Of a stretch of DNA of 64,000 nucleotides, positions 34,355 to 43,783 are shown one piece after another (positions within the stretch are counted from its first letter, which is position 1; every line of letters starts with the position of its first letter). Below the pieces are notes generated by a model. It was not told the DNA's origin. It made no database searches and was given only the letters and a program-made list of their open reading frames with translations. A program made the position numbers and the translations under genes. Source of the stretch: Nitrosomonas sp. (lineage in GTDB: Bacteria > Pseudomonadota > Gammaproteobacteria > Burkholderiales > Nitrosomonadaceae); NCBI GenBank assembly GCA_024281825.1, contig JAMWZY010000011.1, positions 1-64,000 of the forward strand. The letters are read 5' to 3'.

Positions 34355-36331
34355 ATGCAGACGCTCGCATCGCCAGGAATTGGCTCTGGCTTAGATGTAA
34401 ACAGTATTGTTACACAGCTAATGACACTGGAAAATCGCCCCCTGATTGCTCTTGATACCAAAGAAGCCAAGCTACAAACAAGATTGTCCGCTTTTGGTGC
34501 CTTAAAAGGAGCGCTCTCTGCATTTCAAAGTAGCGTTGCAGCATTAGCAGATCCGGCAAAATTTAATAGCATAACGGCAACTATTTCCGACCCAACCTTA
34601 GCCAAGGTGAGTGCCACGTCATCGGCAGTTGTAGGTAGTCATTCACTAGAGATTCAAACCCTTGCACAATCACAGAAATTGAAATCGGCAAATTTTGAAA
34701 CAACCAGTACAGCGATTGGTAGCGGTACATTAACGATACAGTTTGGCACATACAACGGCGGCGCATTCACGTTGAATACCGATAAAGCAGCGCAGTCGAT
34801 TGTTATTTCATCGAATAATTCATCACTCTCCGGTATCCGTGATGCTATCAATCAAGCTGATGCTGGTGTAACCGCAAGTATTGTTAATGATGGCTCTGGT
34901 AATCGTTTAGTCATTGCTTCAAAAGACACTGGTGTGAGTAACGCTTTAAAAATTACCGCCATAGATTCTGATGGAAACAACTCGGATAATGTCGGCTTAT
35001 CACAGCTTATTTATGATGCCTCTATGGGAAGTGCATCAAATTTAGTGGAAACAGTGGCAGCCACTAACGCCAACTTCATTATTGACGGTATTTCAATCAG
35101 TAAAGCATCCAATAAAATCAGCGATGCAGTCGAAGGTGTTACGATTGATTTGCTGAAAACGAATTCAGGCACAACAACGACTTTAAGCCTGGCACAAGAT
35201 ACAGCGAGTACTCAAAGCGCCATCACCTCGTTTATAAAATCTTTTAATGACTTAAATAAAACCATCGTCAATCTCTCTAAGTATGATGCAACGACAAAAC
35301 AAGCTTCTGTTTTAACTGGTGACTCAACAGTACGGTCAATTCAAACAAGCTTACGTAACGAATTGTCGAATCCCCTGACCTCAGCAGGCGGCGGCTTAAG
35401 CTTATTATCAGAGATTGGTGTATCTTTTCAGGCCGATGGAACACTTTCGCTTGACCAAACAAAATTATCCAAGATACTAAGTGATCCTACTAAAGATGTT
35501 TCTACTTTATTTGCTTCGATTGGAAAAACAACAGATAGCCAAGTATCTTTCATTGGTGCCACTTCTGACACTCTGAATGGAAGGTATTCATTAGATATCA
35601 CGCAGATGGCAACGCAAGGCACAGCTTTAGGAGACAGCGTGGCATCCTTAACGATTAACTCAGGATCGAATGATGCTCTTGATCTTTCCATTCACGGAAC
35701 AAACACAAACATAACCATTGCAGCAGGGACCTATACGGCAGTTTCGTTAGCTGCAGAGATTCAATCCAAAATCAATGGATCGTCAGCAATTGCATCCGCA
35801 GGCCTTAAAGTCTCAGTGACTGAGTCTGCAGGAATATTAAAAATTTCATCTGATCAATATGGTTCAACATCTACTGTTTCTATAACAGGAGGAAGTGCGA
35901 AAGTAAGTCTATTCGGCATTCCTGTTGAAACCATTGGATTAGATGTAGCAGGTTCGATTAATGGCATTGCTGCTAAGGGTTCTGGTCAAATATTAACTGG
36001 ATTAGGCGATAGCAGCGGATTGGCTTTAAATATTAGCGGCGGTAGTACCGGTGCCAGAGGAGAAATCAATTTTGCGCATGGTTTTGCAGCAAAACTAGAA
36101 AAACTAGCGGACAACATGCTCGATAATCGCTTAATTGATAGTCGCATAGACGGCATAAATTCATCCATAAAAGACATAAACACTCAGCGGGAAACATTAA
36201 ATCGCCGCTTAATCAGCGTAGAAGAGCGTATTCGTGCGCAATTCACAGCTCTTGATTCTATGGTTGCCAGCATGACCCAAACAAGTAATTTTTTACAACA
36301 ACAACTATCGAAATTACCCACAATAACGTAA
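34355..36331 (+). CDS. fliD: Flagellar filament cap protein FliD
   Basis: The 658-residue protein has the FliD N-terminal domain (GIGSGLDVNSIVTQLM near the start) and the C-terminal helical domain (SSIKDINTQRETLNRRLISVEERIRAQ then a Met/Gln-rich coiled end). It is longer than the roughly 470-residue enteric protein because the central domains are expanded. It forms the cap at the filament tip that guides flagellin folding, and is exported by the flagellar apparatus. fliS and a fliT-like gene follow closely. Confidence 0.96.
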   Translation: MQTLASPGIGSGLDVNSIVTQLMTLENRPLIALDTKEAKLQTRLSAFGALKGALSAFQSSVAALADPAKFNSITATISDPTLAKVSATSSAVVGSHSLEIQTLAQSQKLKSANFETTSTAIGSGTLTIQFGTYNGGAFTLNTDKAAQSIVISSNNSSLSGIRDAINQADAGVTASIVNDGSGNRLVIASKDTGVSNALKITAIDSDGNNSDNVGLSQLIYDASMGSASNLVETVAATNANFIIDGISISKASNKISDAVEGVTIDLLKTNSGTTTTLSLAQDTASTQSAITSFIKSFNDLNKTIVNLSKYDATTKQASVLTGDSTVRSIQTSLRNELSNPLTSAGGGLSLLSEIGVSFQADGTLSLDQTKLSKILSDPTKDVSTLFASIGKTTDSQVSFIGATSDTLNGRYSLDITQMATQGTALGDSVASLTINSGSNDALDLSIHGTNTNITIAAGTYTAVSLAAEIQSKINGSSAIASAGLKVSVTESAGILKISSDQYGSTSTVSITGGSAKVSLFGIPVETIGLDVAGSINGIAAKGSGQILTGLGDSSGLALNISGGSTGARGEINFAHGFAAKLEKLADNMLDNRLIDSRIDGINSSIKDINTQRETLNRRLISVEERIRAQFTALDSMVASMTQTSNFLQQQLSKLPTIT

Positions 36332-36368
36332 TTATTAACCAACTATCAGCCCGTTAAAGGAAAATAAA

Positions 36369-36791
36369 ATGCGTGCAGCCAATGCGATATCCGCTTATCA
36401 ACGTGTCGGTGTAGAAACAGGCGTGGAATCAGCAGATCCCCACAAACTTATTTTAATGCTATTTGAAGGTGCACAAGAAGCCTTAGCTAGGGCAAAAAGA
36501 CACATGAAGCACAACGAAATTGCTGAAAAAGGGCAAATGATTTCAAAAGCAATCATGATTATTGACCATGGGCTAAAAGCAAGCCTTGATATGAATGTTG
36601 GAGGCGATCTAGCCATAAAATTACATTCTTTATACGAATATATGGTGAGCCAGTTGCTAATCGCCAATGTTCAAAACAATTTTGAGAAAGTTGATGAAGT
36701 CAATAAGCTTTTATCCGAGCTATGTGATGCCTGGAAGCAAATTCGGCACACCGAGAAAATATCAAAATCAACTCAAAAAATTGCCATTTAG
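36369..36791 (+). CDS. fliS: Flagellin export chaperone FliS
   Basis: The 140-residue helical protein has the family start NAISAYQRVGVETGVESADPHKLILMLFEGA and a further helical region including YEYMVSQLLIAN. FliS binds the C-terminal end of flagellin in the cytoplasm and prevents early polymerisation. It is 37 bp after fliD with an AAAGGAAAA site upstream of its ATG. Confidence 0.96.
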   Translation: MRAANAISAYQRVGVETGVESADPHKLILMLFEGAQEALARAKRHMKHNEIAEKGQMISKAIMIIDHGLKASLDMNVGGDLAIKLHSLYEYMVSQLLIANVQNNFEKVDEVNKLLSELCDAWKQIRHTEKISKSTQKIAI

Positions 36792-36815
36792 GTCCAAAAT
36801 TTGGGAAGTAGAATT

Positions 36816-37151
36816 ATGACTAGTGCCGAAACGATTATGACTTACAAAGCCATTCTGGAAATCACAAGGAAAATGCTATCCGCAGCTCGAAACAATCAAT
36901 GGGATGAATTGGTTGTTTTAGAAAAAGAATGCAGAAACCTCACGGAAAAATTAATGAATAACAATCCAGAACCCATTCTGAATGAAGACTTACTAAAAAA
37001 CAAAATTAACATGATTCATGAAATATTGAATGAAGATGCGCAAATCAAAGCAATTACTCAACCATGGATGGAAAAACTACAGCACATGCTAAATACGACC
37101 GATTACTCTCATAAGACCCGGCAAGCTTACCATTCAGTTGAAAACATATAG
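36816..37151 (+). CDS. FliT-like flagellar chaperone
   Basis: The start at 36816 is chosen over the TTG at 36801 because GGGAAG precedes it. The 111-residue protein is helical and shows the FliT pattern: ITRKMLSAARNNQWDELVVLEKECRNL near the N-terminus, and a second helix hairpin with IRK-like spacing later. FliT proteins act as chaperones of the FliD cap and can regulate FlhDC. Position right after fliS supports the assignment. Sequence conservation in this family is low. Confidence 0.78.
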   Translation: MTSAETIMTYKAILEITRKMLSAARNNQWDELVVLEKECRNLTEKLMNNNPEPILNEDLLKNKINMIHEILNEDAQIKAITQPWMEKLQHMLNTTDYSHKTRQAYHSVENI

Positions 37152-37210
37152 TTTATTAAGTCAAAAATGTCATTGATCGATAAATATAAACAGAATAAAG
37201 ATAAATTATC

Positions 37211-38233
37211 GTGATTCCCTCAATCATTAAAGCTGATTTAATCACACCTTTATTGCAGATAAAATCTTCTGTATCTGCAATAACTCCTCTCAATTTGAAT
37301 CTCACAAAAACCGAGTTTAAACAAGGTGAAAAATACCCAGCTCTGATTGAATCAAGGCTCCCCAATAATAACGCGCAAATTCTCGTGGCAGATCAACAGC
37401 TACAAGTTAAATTACCTGACACCTTTAAACCAGGTACGAAGCTTATGCTAATAGTTTCATCAATAGAGCCACAACTCAAATTCGTGATTGTCCCTGAAGT
37501 CCAGACCCAAGCACAGGATGAACAGACACTACTCAGTGCTACCGGTAAATTTCTCGGTAGTCTTGCGCAAGATCTATCCAAAAATCAGAATCCTAACAAT
37601 ACACAGACGATTACATCCCAAGCTCCAGTTATAGGTGATGCGAATTTAAATAGCGCAGAATTACCCAGTTTATTACAAAAAACAATTACCCAAAGTGGAT
37701 TATTCTATGAGTCGCATCAGGCAAAATGGATAAATGGAGAAAACACACTTGAAAACTTGCGACAAGAACCTCAAGGCAGAACTACAGTGATTGCATCAGA
37801 ATCATCTGCGCTCAAAACGCAAACAACAGCTCAATTACCCATTACTGATTTATCGATACCTAGCCAGGCCGTTTCTCTAGTCTCACAACAATTATCAACT
37901 TTGGAAACAGGGCATATAGCCTGGCGAGGAACTGTTTGGGAAAACCAATTGATGGACTGGGATATTCATGAGGAAAAAAAGAATAATAAAGAAAATGAGC
38001 CAGAATACCTTGTTTCCTGGGATAGTCAATTGCGACTATCACTACCTAATCTCGGAGAAGTTTTTATTAAAATTTCTCTTACTAATCATGATGCCAACAT
38101 TAGAATTGATGCTTTACAGTCAGAAACAACTTGTCTGTTAGAAAATAATAAATGCCCTCTTGCTCGTAATATGCATGCTTCAGGAGTTAATGTTCAATCA
38201 ATTAAAATCCAGAATCATAATGAAAGAACCTAA
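37211..38233 (+). CDS. FliK-like flagellar hook-length control protein
   Basis: The 340-residue protein has an N-terminal beta-rich part (KTEFKQGEKYPALIESRL, then PGTKLMLIV), a Gln/Thr/Ser-rich disordered middle and a C-terminal region of about 90 residues with LRLSLPNLGEVFIKISL. That region resembles the C-terminal domain of FliK, which contacts FlhB to switch export specificity. The start codon is GTG at 37211. The next gene encodes an FlhB-C-terminus-like protein and overlaps this gene by 14 bp, so a partner relationship is likely. Whether it is the main FliK or a second copy cannot be told here. Confidence 0.7.
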   Translation: MIPSIIKADLITPLLQIKSSVSAITPLNLNLTKTEFKQGEKYPALIESRLPNNNAQILVADQQLQVKLPDTFKPGTKLMLIVSSIEPQLKFVIVPEVQTQAQDEQTLLSATGKFLGSLAQDLSKNQNPNNTQTITSQAPVIGDANLNSAELPSLLQKTITQSGLFYESHQAKWINGENTLENLRQEPQGRTTVIASESSALKTQTTAQLPITDLSIPSQAVSLVSQQLSTLETGHIAWRGTVWENQLMDWDIHEEKKNNKENEPEYLVSWDSQLRLSLPNLGEVFIKISLTNHDANIRIDALQSETTCLLENNKCPLARNMHASGVNVQSIKIQNHNERT

Positions 38234-38537
38234 TCCATCTACATTCGCTGTTGCTCTCGCATATCAAGAGGGACAAATAGCACCTAAAGTCGTTGCTAAA
38301 GGTCATGGCCTAATTGCTGAAGAAATTATTAAACGCGCCAAGGAAGCGGGTATATATGTGCATGAATCACGAGAATTAGTTGCACTACTAATGGAAGTTG
38401 ATTTAGACGATCGTATTCCACCGCAGCTATATATTGCTGTCGCCGAATTATTGGCCTGGATTTATCGCCTCGAACATAACTGCAACATTCCACCAATTAG
38501 AAATACAATTGGTTCAAATGCAATGTCAAAAGTCTAA
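38220..38537 (+). CDS. FlhB C-terminal-domain-like protein (FhlB/EscU family)
   Basis: The ATG at 38220 lies inside the end of the preceding gene (overlap 14 bp). The 105-residue protein matches the cytoplasmic domain of FlhB: VALAYQEGQIAPKVVAKGHGLIAEEIIKRAKEAGI, then VDLDDRIPPQLYIAVAELLAWIY. It lacks the membrane part and the NPTH autocleavage loop. Free-standing versions can replace the cleaved FlhB tail in some bacteria. Its coupling with the FliK-like gene suggests a role in the hook-to-filament export switch. Confidence 0.82.
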   Translation: MKEPNPSTFAVALAYQEGQIAPKVVAKGHGLIAEEIIKRAKEAGIYVHESRELVALLMEVDLDDRIPPQLYIAVAELLAWIYRLEHNCNIPPIRNTIGSNAMSKV

Positions 38538-38550
38538 GGGAGTTTTAATA

Positions 38551-39342
38551 ATGAAGAAAACTTATCCAGCAGATGAAACCACAAGCCTTCCAGAACAAGC
38601 TTGGGTTTCTGAAGATGAAAAGAATGAAAATTTCAGATTACACTCCAGAGTAGATATTTTATTTATTTTAAGAGATTTAGAGCAATCAGATTCACTTGTT
38701 ACCCTTTATTTCGGACAAGAAAATAGTTTCATTCTTACATCAATCCTTCACATAGATGCCAATAATAATGAAATTATTATCGATTACGGAACTGATGTAG
38801 TAGCTAACCAGCAAGTACTTAACAGCAGCGAATTATCCTTTGTTACTCGTCAGAATAGAATTAAAATAGAATTCACCTGCAATCAAATAAAAAGAACACA
38901 ATACGATGGGAAAGATGCATTCTCTGTAAATATCCCTGAATCGTTATTACGAATTCAAAGAAGAGATAATTATCGAATTCCAACACCTATTGCTAAGCCG
39001 ATTAAATGTCTCATTCCGCTAGTCATGGAAAGCAGATCGACCAATGCCGAAATTACGTTACTGGATATCAGTTGTGGAGGCATCGGTGCTATTGATAAAC
39101 AAAACTCATTGAATCTAGAACCAGGCAGTGTGTATATCAATTGTCAAATTGCTTTACCAGAAATTGGGATTTTAAAAACAACTATCAAAGTAAAAAACAC
39201 TAGTGAAATCAAATCACAAACTGGCAATATTTATCAACGTGTAGGCTGCGAATTTATAGATTTACCACCAAAAACAGAGTCACTAATTCAACGGTATATT
39301 ATTAAACAAGAACAAATGAATAAAGTATCAAGTCGCTCCTAA
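38551..39342 (+). CDS. YcgR-type PilZ flagellar brake protein
   Basis: The start at 38551 follows AAGGGAG; the longer reading from 38434 overlaps the previous gene. The 263-residue protein has an N-terminal YcgR domain (about 20-130) and a C-terminal PilZ domain with RRDNYR and DISCGGIG, matching the RxxxR and (D/N)xSxxG residues that bind c-di-GMP. Such proteins slow the flagellar motor when c-di-GMP rises. It closes the flagellar gene run and links it to the many GGDEF genes nearby. Confidence 0.9.
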   Translation: MKKTYPADETTSLPEQAWVSEDEKNENFRLHSRVDILFILRDLEQSDSLVTLYFGQENSFILTSILHIDANNNEIIIDYGTDVVANQQVLNSSELSFVTRQNRIKIEFTCNQIKRTQYDGKDAFSVNIPESLLRIQRRDNYRIPTPIAKPIKCLIPLVMESRSTNAEITLLDISCGGIGAIDKQNSLNLEPGSVYINCQIALPEIGILKTTIKVKNTSEIKSQTGNIYQRVGCEFIDLPPKTESLIQRYIIKQEQMNKVSSRS

Positions 39343-39548
39343 GATAGCTTAAATGAAACCTATGCGTATTAGGATGCTGGTGGTAATGATTGGAAATTGG
39401 CATTAACATTTGAGGCTATTCTATCTAAGCACTACTGCTAGGATAGAATTAGATGCTAGACGAATACCAAAATTTCCATACGAAGCAGTTTCAGCATAAT
39501 ACGGGCTTTTTCAACAGACCTTCTGAGCGAGTACAAATACCCCCTTAA
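39343..39548. other. Convergent intergenic region between ycgR-like gene and dut
   Basis: No gene is visible. A long hairpin spans 39418-39449: arms of 14 bases with two mismatches and a 4-nt loop, AT-rich. It may be a two-way terminator between the convergent genes. At 39503-39520 the text GGGCTTTTTCAACAGACC resembles sequences often seen beside insertion elements, but no terminal repeats or transposase are present. Confidence 0.4.
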
Positions 39549-40022
39549 TTAATGCTTGCCTGTACTACCAAAACCATCTTCACCACGGAGGCTTTGATCA
39601 AAACTCTCGACTTGATTAAATTCAACCTGAACGATAGGAACAATCACCAATTGCGCAATTCGTTCTAGTGGGCTGAGCTGAAAGCTATCTTGTCCCCGAT
39701 TCCAACAAGAAACAAGAATTTGCCCTTGATAATCAGAATCAATTAATCCAACCAAATTACCCAACACGATGCCATGTTTATGGCCAAGCCCAGATCGTGG
39801 CAAAACTAACGCTGCCAGATGAACATCAGCAAGATGAATGGCAATGCCTGTGGGAATAAGGCAAGTATCTCCAGGATTCAGCTGGATGGTTTCCGCAATG
39901 CAAGCACGCAGATCCAAACCTGCAGAACCTGGCGTTGCGTAGGCTGGAAAACGTTCATTTAAGCGATCATCAAGAATCTTGATAGCGATTTTCTTCATAC
40001 CGGAATTCAAATAAGGATTCAT
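39549..40022 (-). CDS. dut: Deoxyuridine triphosphate nucleotidohydrolase (dUTPase)
   Basis: The 157-residue protein carries the five dUTPase motifs: [38 protein letters not shown] and the C-terminal [10 protein letters not shown]. It hydrolyses dUTP to dUMP, preventing uracil incorporation and feeding thymidylate synthesis. Its ATG shares one base with the coaBC stop (TAATG), so translation is coupled. The coaBC-dut pair is a common arrangement. A second in-frame ATG at 39998 is possible but lacks a clear ribosome site. Confidence 0.95.
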   Translation of the reverse strand: MNPYLNSGMKKIAIKILDDRLNERFPAYATPGSAGLDLRACIAETIQLNPGDTCLIPTGIAIHLADVHLAALVLPRSGLGHKHGIVLGNLVGLIDSDYQGQILVSCWNRGQDSFQLSPLERIAQLVIVPIVQVEFNQVESFDQSLRGEDGFGSTGKH

Positions 40023-41242
40023 TATTGTTTAAAAAATGTACTGATGTGTTCGATAAGGTGCCTAGCTTGTTCAATTTTTGGCGCTCTCGGAAGAACATGC
40101 TCACCCGTATCATCTAAAAGTATCAATTCATTCTCATCGGAACCGATCGCATTGTGTGCCCAATTCGCAACCATCAGAGGTAATTTTTTTTTGATCCGCT
40201 TCGCTTGCGCATTCTCTAGTAGATTTTCAGTTTCTGCAGCAAAACCAACGCAAAATGGAGGATTGGGTGCAGTAGCTACGGTCATGAGGATATCCGGATT
40301 AAGTGTCAATTCTAGCGTTAAATTATGATTGTTTCTTTTAATTTTTTGCGCATTCATCGCTGCTACGCGATAATCAGAAACAGCCGCCACACTGATAAAT
40401 ATATCGACGGATGGGATTTCATGCTGTACAGCGGCTAACATTTCATTGGCGCTTATCACAGCAACAAATTTATCAACTGCTGGCATCGCCAAACCCGTTG
40501 GGCCTGACACCAATGTTACGCTTGCGCCGGCCTCTACTGCTGCTTGAGCAATGGCATAACCCATTTTTCCAGAGCTTTTATTTGTAAGACCTCGCACAGG
40601 ATCGATTGCTTCGAATGTAGGCCCGGCGGTGATCATGATCTTTTTATTAATTAACAAACATCTATTTTGCCAAAAAACTGTGATTGCTTCTGCCAATTCA
40701 GCCGGTTCTACCATTCGTCCCATGCCAACTTCACCGCAAGCCTGAATACCACTAACTGGACCTATCATTCGAATGCCGTCATTGCGCAATATCGCGAGAT
40801 TACGCTGCGTAGCGGGATTTTCCCACATTTGGCGATTCATCGCCGGTGCAATCAGCAATGGACAATTACGTGCAAGGCATAAAGTCGAGAGTAAATCGTC
40901 AGCAATGCCATGTGCAAGTTTTGCAATGAAATCAGCGCTGGCAGGGGCAATCATAATGACATCAACTTCCCGAGACAGATTGATATGCGCCATAAAGTTA
41001 GATGCGCTGCTTTCCCATAAATCTGTATGAACAGGATTGCCTGTCAGCGACTGGAAAGTAAGTGGTGTAATAAATTGACATGCGGCTTGTGTCATCACTG
41101 TTTGTACAGTAACAACACCTTGCGACAGTGTATGTGCTAATTCCGCAACCTTATAAGCCGCGATACCCCCGGTAATACCGAGCAATACCCGTTTTTTTTC
41201 ATTGCTTAATGATTGCCGGAAGAACGTTTTGTGTAGGGTCAT
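40022..41242 (-). CDS. coaBC: Phosphopantothenoylcysteine decarboxylase / phosphopantothenate-cysteine ligase
   Basis: The 406-residue bifunctional protein has the flavin-binding CoaC half ([34 protein letters not shown], and CGEVGMGRM with the catalytic Cys) and the CoaB ligase half ([25 protein letters not shown], later [10 protein letters not shown]). It performs two successive steps of coenzyme A synthesis. Another step of the same pathway, coaD, is at 59573. It is divergent from radC, with a 170-bp gap that should hold both promoters. Confidence 0.96.
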   Translation of the reverse strand: MTLHKTFFRQSLSNEKKRVLLGITGGIAAYKVAELAHTLSQGVVTVQTVMTQAACQFITPLTFQSLTGNPVHTDLWESSASNFMAHINLSREVDVIMIAPASADFIAKLAHGIADDLLSTLCLARNCPLLIAPAMNRQMWENPATQRNLAILRNDGIRMIGPVSGIQACGEVGMGRMVEPAELAEAITVFWQNRCLLINKKIMITAGPTFEAIDPVRGLTNKSSGKMGYAIAQAAVEAGASVTLVSGPTGLAMPAVDKFVAVISANEMLAAVQHEIPSVDIFISVAAVSDYRVAAMNAQKIKRNNHNLTLELTLNPDILMTVATAPNPPFCVGFAAETENLLENAQAKRIKKKLPLMVANWAHNAIGSDENELILLDDTGEHVLPRAPKIEQARHLIEHISTFFKQ

Positions 41243-41412
41243 GGAAATAAAAAATGCTTCTAGGAAAACAGTTTTTTCGCGATTATGGTCAATATGGGTG
41301 ATTCAATTCCTCGTTCATCATGCCGCTAGTAACCAAGCATTAGGAGGATTACTGCAAATTTTACTTCTGAATCTGTATTGAGGGTATTAATTCTTTCTAT
41401 CATCATAACATT

Positions 41413-42090
41413 ATGACTATTATTCATTGGCCTGTATCCGAACGCCCACGGGAAAAACTATTACAAAAAGGCGCCGCGGCACTTTCTGATGCTGAACTAC
41501 TGGCTATTTTCTTGCGCACCGGTATCGCAGGTAAAAGTGCAGTAGACCTTGCGCGAGATTTGCTGCAACATTTGGGTAGCCTCAGTAATATTTTTTCATC
41601 GAGTCAAAGTGAGTTCTGTCAACTACCCGGTTTAGGCAGTGCAAAATATGTGCAGCTTCAAGCGGTATTGGAAATGTCTCGGCGTGTGTTAGTGGAAGAA
41701 CTGCAATGCAGTAACGTACTCAACTCGCCGCAATCGGTACGCGATTTCTTACGACTCAGCCTTGCTCGAAAACCTCATGAAGTTTTTGTAGGCATTTTTT
41801 TGGATACTTGCAACCAGATTATCGCCAGCGAAGAACTCTCCAGTGGCACCTTAACGGAAACCAGTGTTTATCCTCGAGAAATTATTAAACGCACATTACA
41901 CCACAATGCGGCAAGCGTCATTTTCGCGCACAACCATCCTTCAGGCAAAGCAGAACCTAGCCAAGCCGATCTACTATTGACGCAAACATTAAAGAAAGCG
42001 CTCGCAATTATCGATGTCAAGCTGCTCGATCATTTCATCATCACCACTAACAAAGAAATCCTATCCTTTTCAGAGCAAAATTTTATTTAG
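41413..42090 (+). CDS. radC: RadC family JAB-domain protein
   Basis: The 225-residue protein has the N-terminal helix-hairpin-helix region ([27 protein letters not shown]) and the C-terminal JAB/MPN domain with the metal motif [16 protein letters not shown]. The family is called DNA repair protein RadC, but a direct repair role is doubtful in enteric bacteria. Divergent from coaBC, as in many proteobacteria. Confidence 0.95.
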   Translation: MTIIHWPVSERPREKLLQKGAAALSDAELLAIFLRTGIAGKSAVDLARDLLQHLGSLSNIFSSSQSEFCQLPGLGSAKYVQLQAVLEMSRRVLVEELQCSNVLNSPQSVRDFLRLSLARKPHEVFVGIFLDTCNQIIASEELSSGTLTETSVYPREIIKRTLHHNAASVIFAHNHPSGKAEPSQADLLLTQTLKKALAIIDVKLLDHFIITTNKEILSFSEQNFI

Positions 42091-42229
42091 AATTAACCCA
42101 TCCAAATCGCGTTCTACTCGTTGCATTGTGCTTGAGCAACTTGTTAAATCGATATACTAAATATTTTCGTGTGAATCGGGCAAGTTTGTCATACCATTGC
42201 GCCTATTTACTTCTTTCACAATATATTGC

Positions 42230-43612
42230 ATGACGATTCCACTCCATAAACAGTGGGCATTATTTATAGGACCTTTGTTAGCAATTCTGCTCGCCATTGC
42301 CATGCACTTATCTGGCTGGCAACAGCAAGCTTGCTGGACTGGCGCAATTGCTATACTGTGCGTTATTTGGTGGATTTTTGAGCCCATTCCGATACCAGCT
42401 ACTGCGTTGGTTCCGGTGACGATACTACCTTTAGTCGGTGTTTTGTCGCAAGAAAAAATTGCCTTAGCTTTTGGCAATGAGTTAATACTATTGATGCTTG
42501 GCGGTTTCTTGATTTCTGCGGCGATGGAACGTGCAGGTGCACATCATCGCATTGCACTCGGCATGATTCGCCTCATAGGTGGTAATAGCAGTCGGCACAT
42601 CGTATTTGGCTTTATCATTGCTAGCGCCATGCTGAGTATGTGGATTTCCAATACGGCTACAGCACTGATGATGTTACCGATAGCGCTTGCGGTAATCCAT
42701 CAAAGCCCCGACAAAAAATTAGCCATCCCACTATTGTTATCAATTGCTTACGGTAGCAGCATCGGCGGCCTGGGAACTCCGATTGGGACACCGCCCAATT
42801 TGGTTTTCATGCAACAGTACGAGAAATTCACCGGTCAGTCGGTAAGCTTTGTACAGTGGATGAGCTGGGGGTTGCCAGTGGTTTTAGTATTTGTCCCGAT
42901 TACTGCATTATGGCTGACGCGCCACCTAGACTATCACGGAAAATTAACGATGCCGCCGGTAGGTAACTGGAGACCGGAAGAACGCCGGGTGCTGATCATT
43001 TTTGGCTTAACGGCCGTAGCCTGGATGACACGATTGGAACCTTTTGGTGGTTGGAGTCATTGGTTGGATTTAAAAAACGCTAATGATGCCATTGTTGCGT
43101 TGATCGCGGTAATCACCCTATTTCTTGTTCCTAACGGTCGGGGATCTAAATTACTCGATTGGCAATCGGCAGAGAAGATACCTTGGGGTATTTTGATTTT
43201 ATTTGCGGGCGGCATTGCCATTGCACAGGCATTTGTTGAATCGGGTTTGTCAAAAGCCATCGGTGATCAATTAACGGTACTTGGGAATTTACATCCGCTG
43301 ATAATCATTGTTTCTATCGCGTTGATGGTCACTTTTCTTACCGAAACTACCAGCAACACCGCAACGACATTGTTATTAATGCCGATTCTTGCGCCAGCGG
43401 CGATTGCAGCCGGACTTGAACCAAGTTTGTTAATGGTTCCAGCTGCGATGAGCGCCAGTTGCGCTTTTATGCTACCAGTTGCCACAGCGCCTAATGCGAT
43501 TGTTTTTAGCAGTGGGAATCTTTCGGTTACCGATATGATCCGAGAAGGCGTCATGCTAAATTTTATCGGCGTCATCGTCATTTCGACGGTGTGTTATTTC
43601 CTAATCAATTAA
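42230..43612 (+). CDS. DASS/SLC13 family sodium:anion symporter
   Basis: The start is set at the ATG at 42230; the upstream in-frame ATG at 42197 adds residues without family character. The 460-residue protein has about eleven to twelve membrane segments and the DASS hallmarks: an SMWISNTATALMMLP segment in the first half, GSSIGGLGTPIGTPPNLVF, and ETTSNTATTLLLMPIL in the second half. These are the two SNT-type sodium and substrate loops. Substrate is likely a di- or tricarboxylate or sulfate and cannot be assigned from sequence. Confidence 0.9.
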   Translation: MTIPLHKQWALFIGPLLAILLAIAMHLSGWQQQACWTGAIAILCVIWWIFEPIPIPATALVPVTILPLVGVLSQEKIALAFGNELILLMLGGFLISAAMERAGAHHRIALGMIRLIGGNSSRHIVFGFIIASAMLSMWISNTATALMMLPIALAVIHQSPDKKLAIPLLLSIAYGSSIGGLGTPIGTPPNLVFMQQYEKFTGQSVSFVQWMSWGLPVVLVFVPITALWLTRHLDYHGKLTMPPVGNWRPEERRVLIIFGLTAVAWMTRLEPFGGWSHWLDLKNANDAIVALIAVITLFLVPNGRGSKLLDWQSAEKIPWGILILFAGGIAIAQAFVESGLSKAIGDQLTVLGNLHPLIIIVSIALMVTFLTETTSNTATTLLLMPILAPAAIAAGLEPSLLMVPAAMSASCAFMLPVATAPNAIVFSSGNLSVTDMIREGVMLNFIGVIVISTVCYFLIN

Positions 43613-43783
43613 TTAGCCACCTATTTCAGAATGAATCCATCAAAAAGACCGATGATTTATACATTCACGGGCACATCGTTTTCTCCTTCGCAGGATACGG
43701 GACTGACTTTCAATACCATTAATTCCAGAATCAGCCTTAATTAAACCTCTCACTTGAGTTTCTGATAAATTTCCTGCTGTCGC

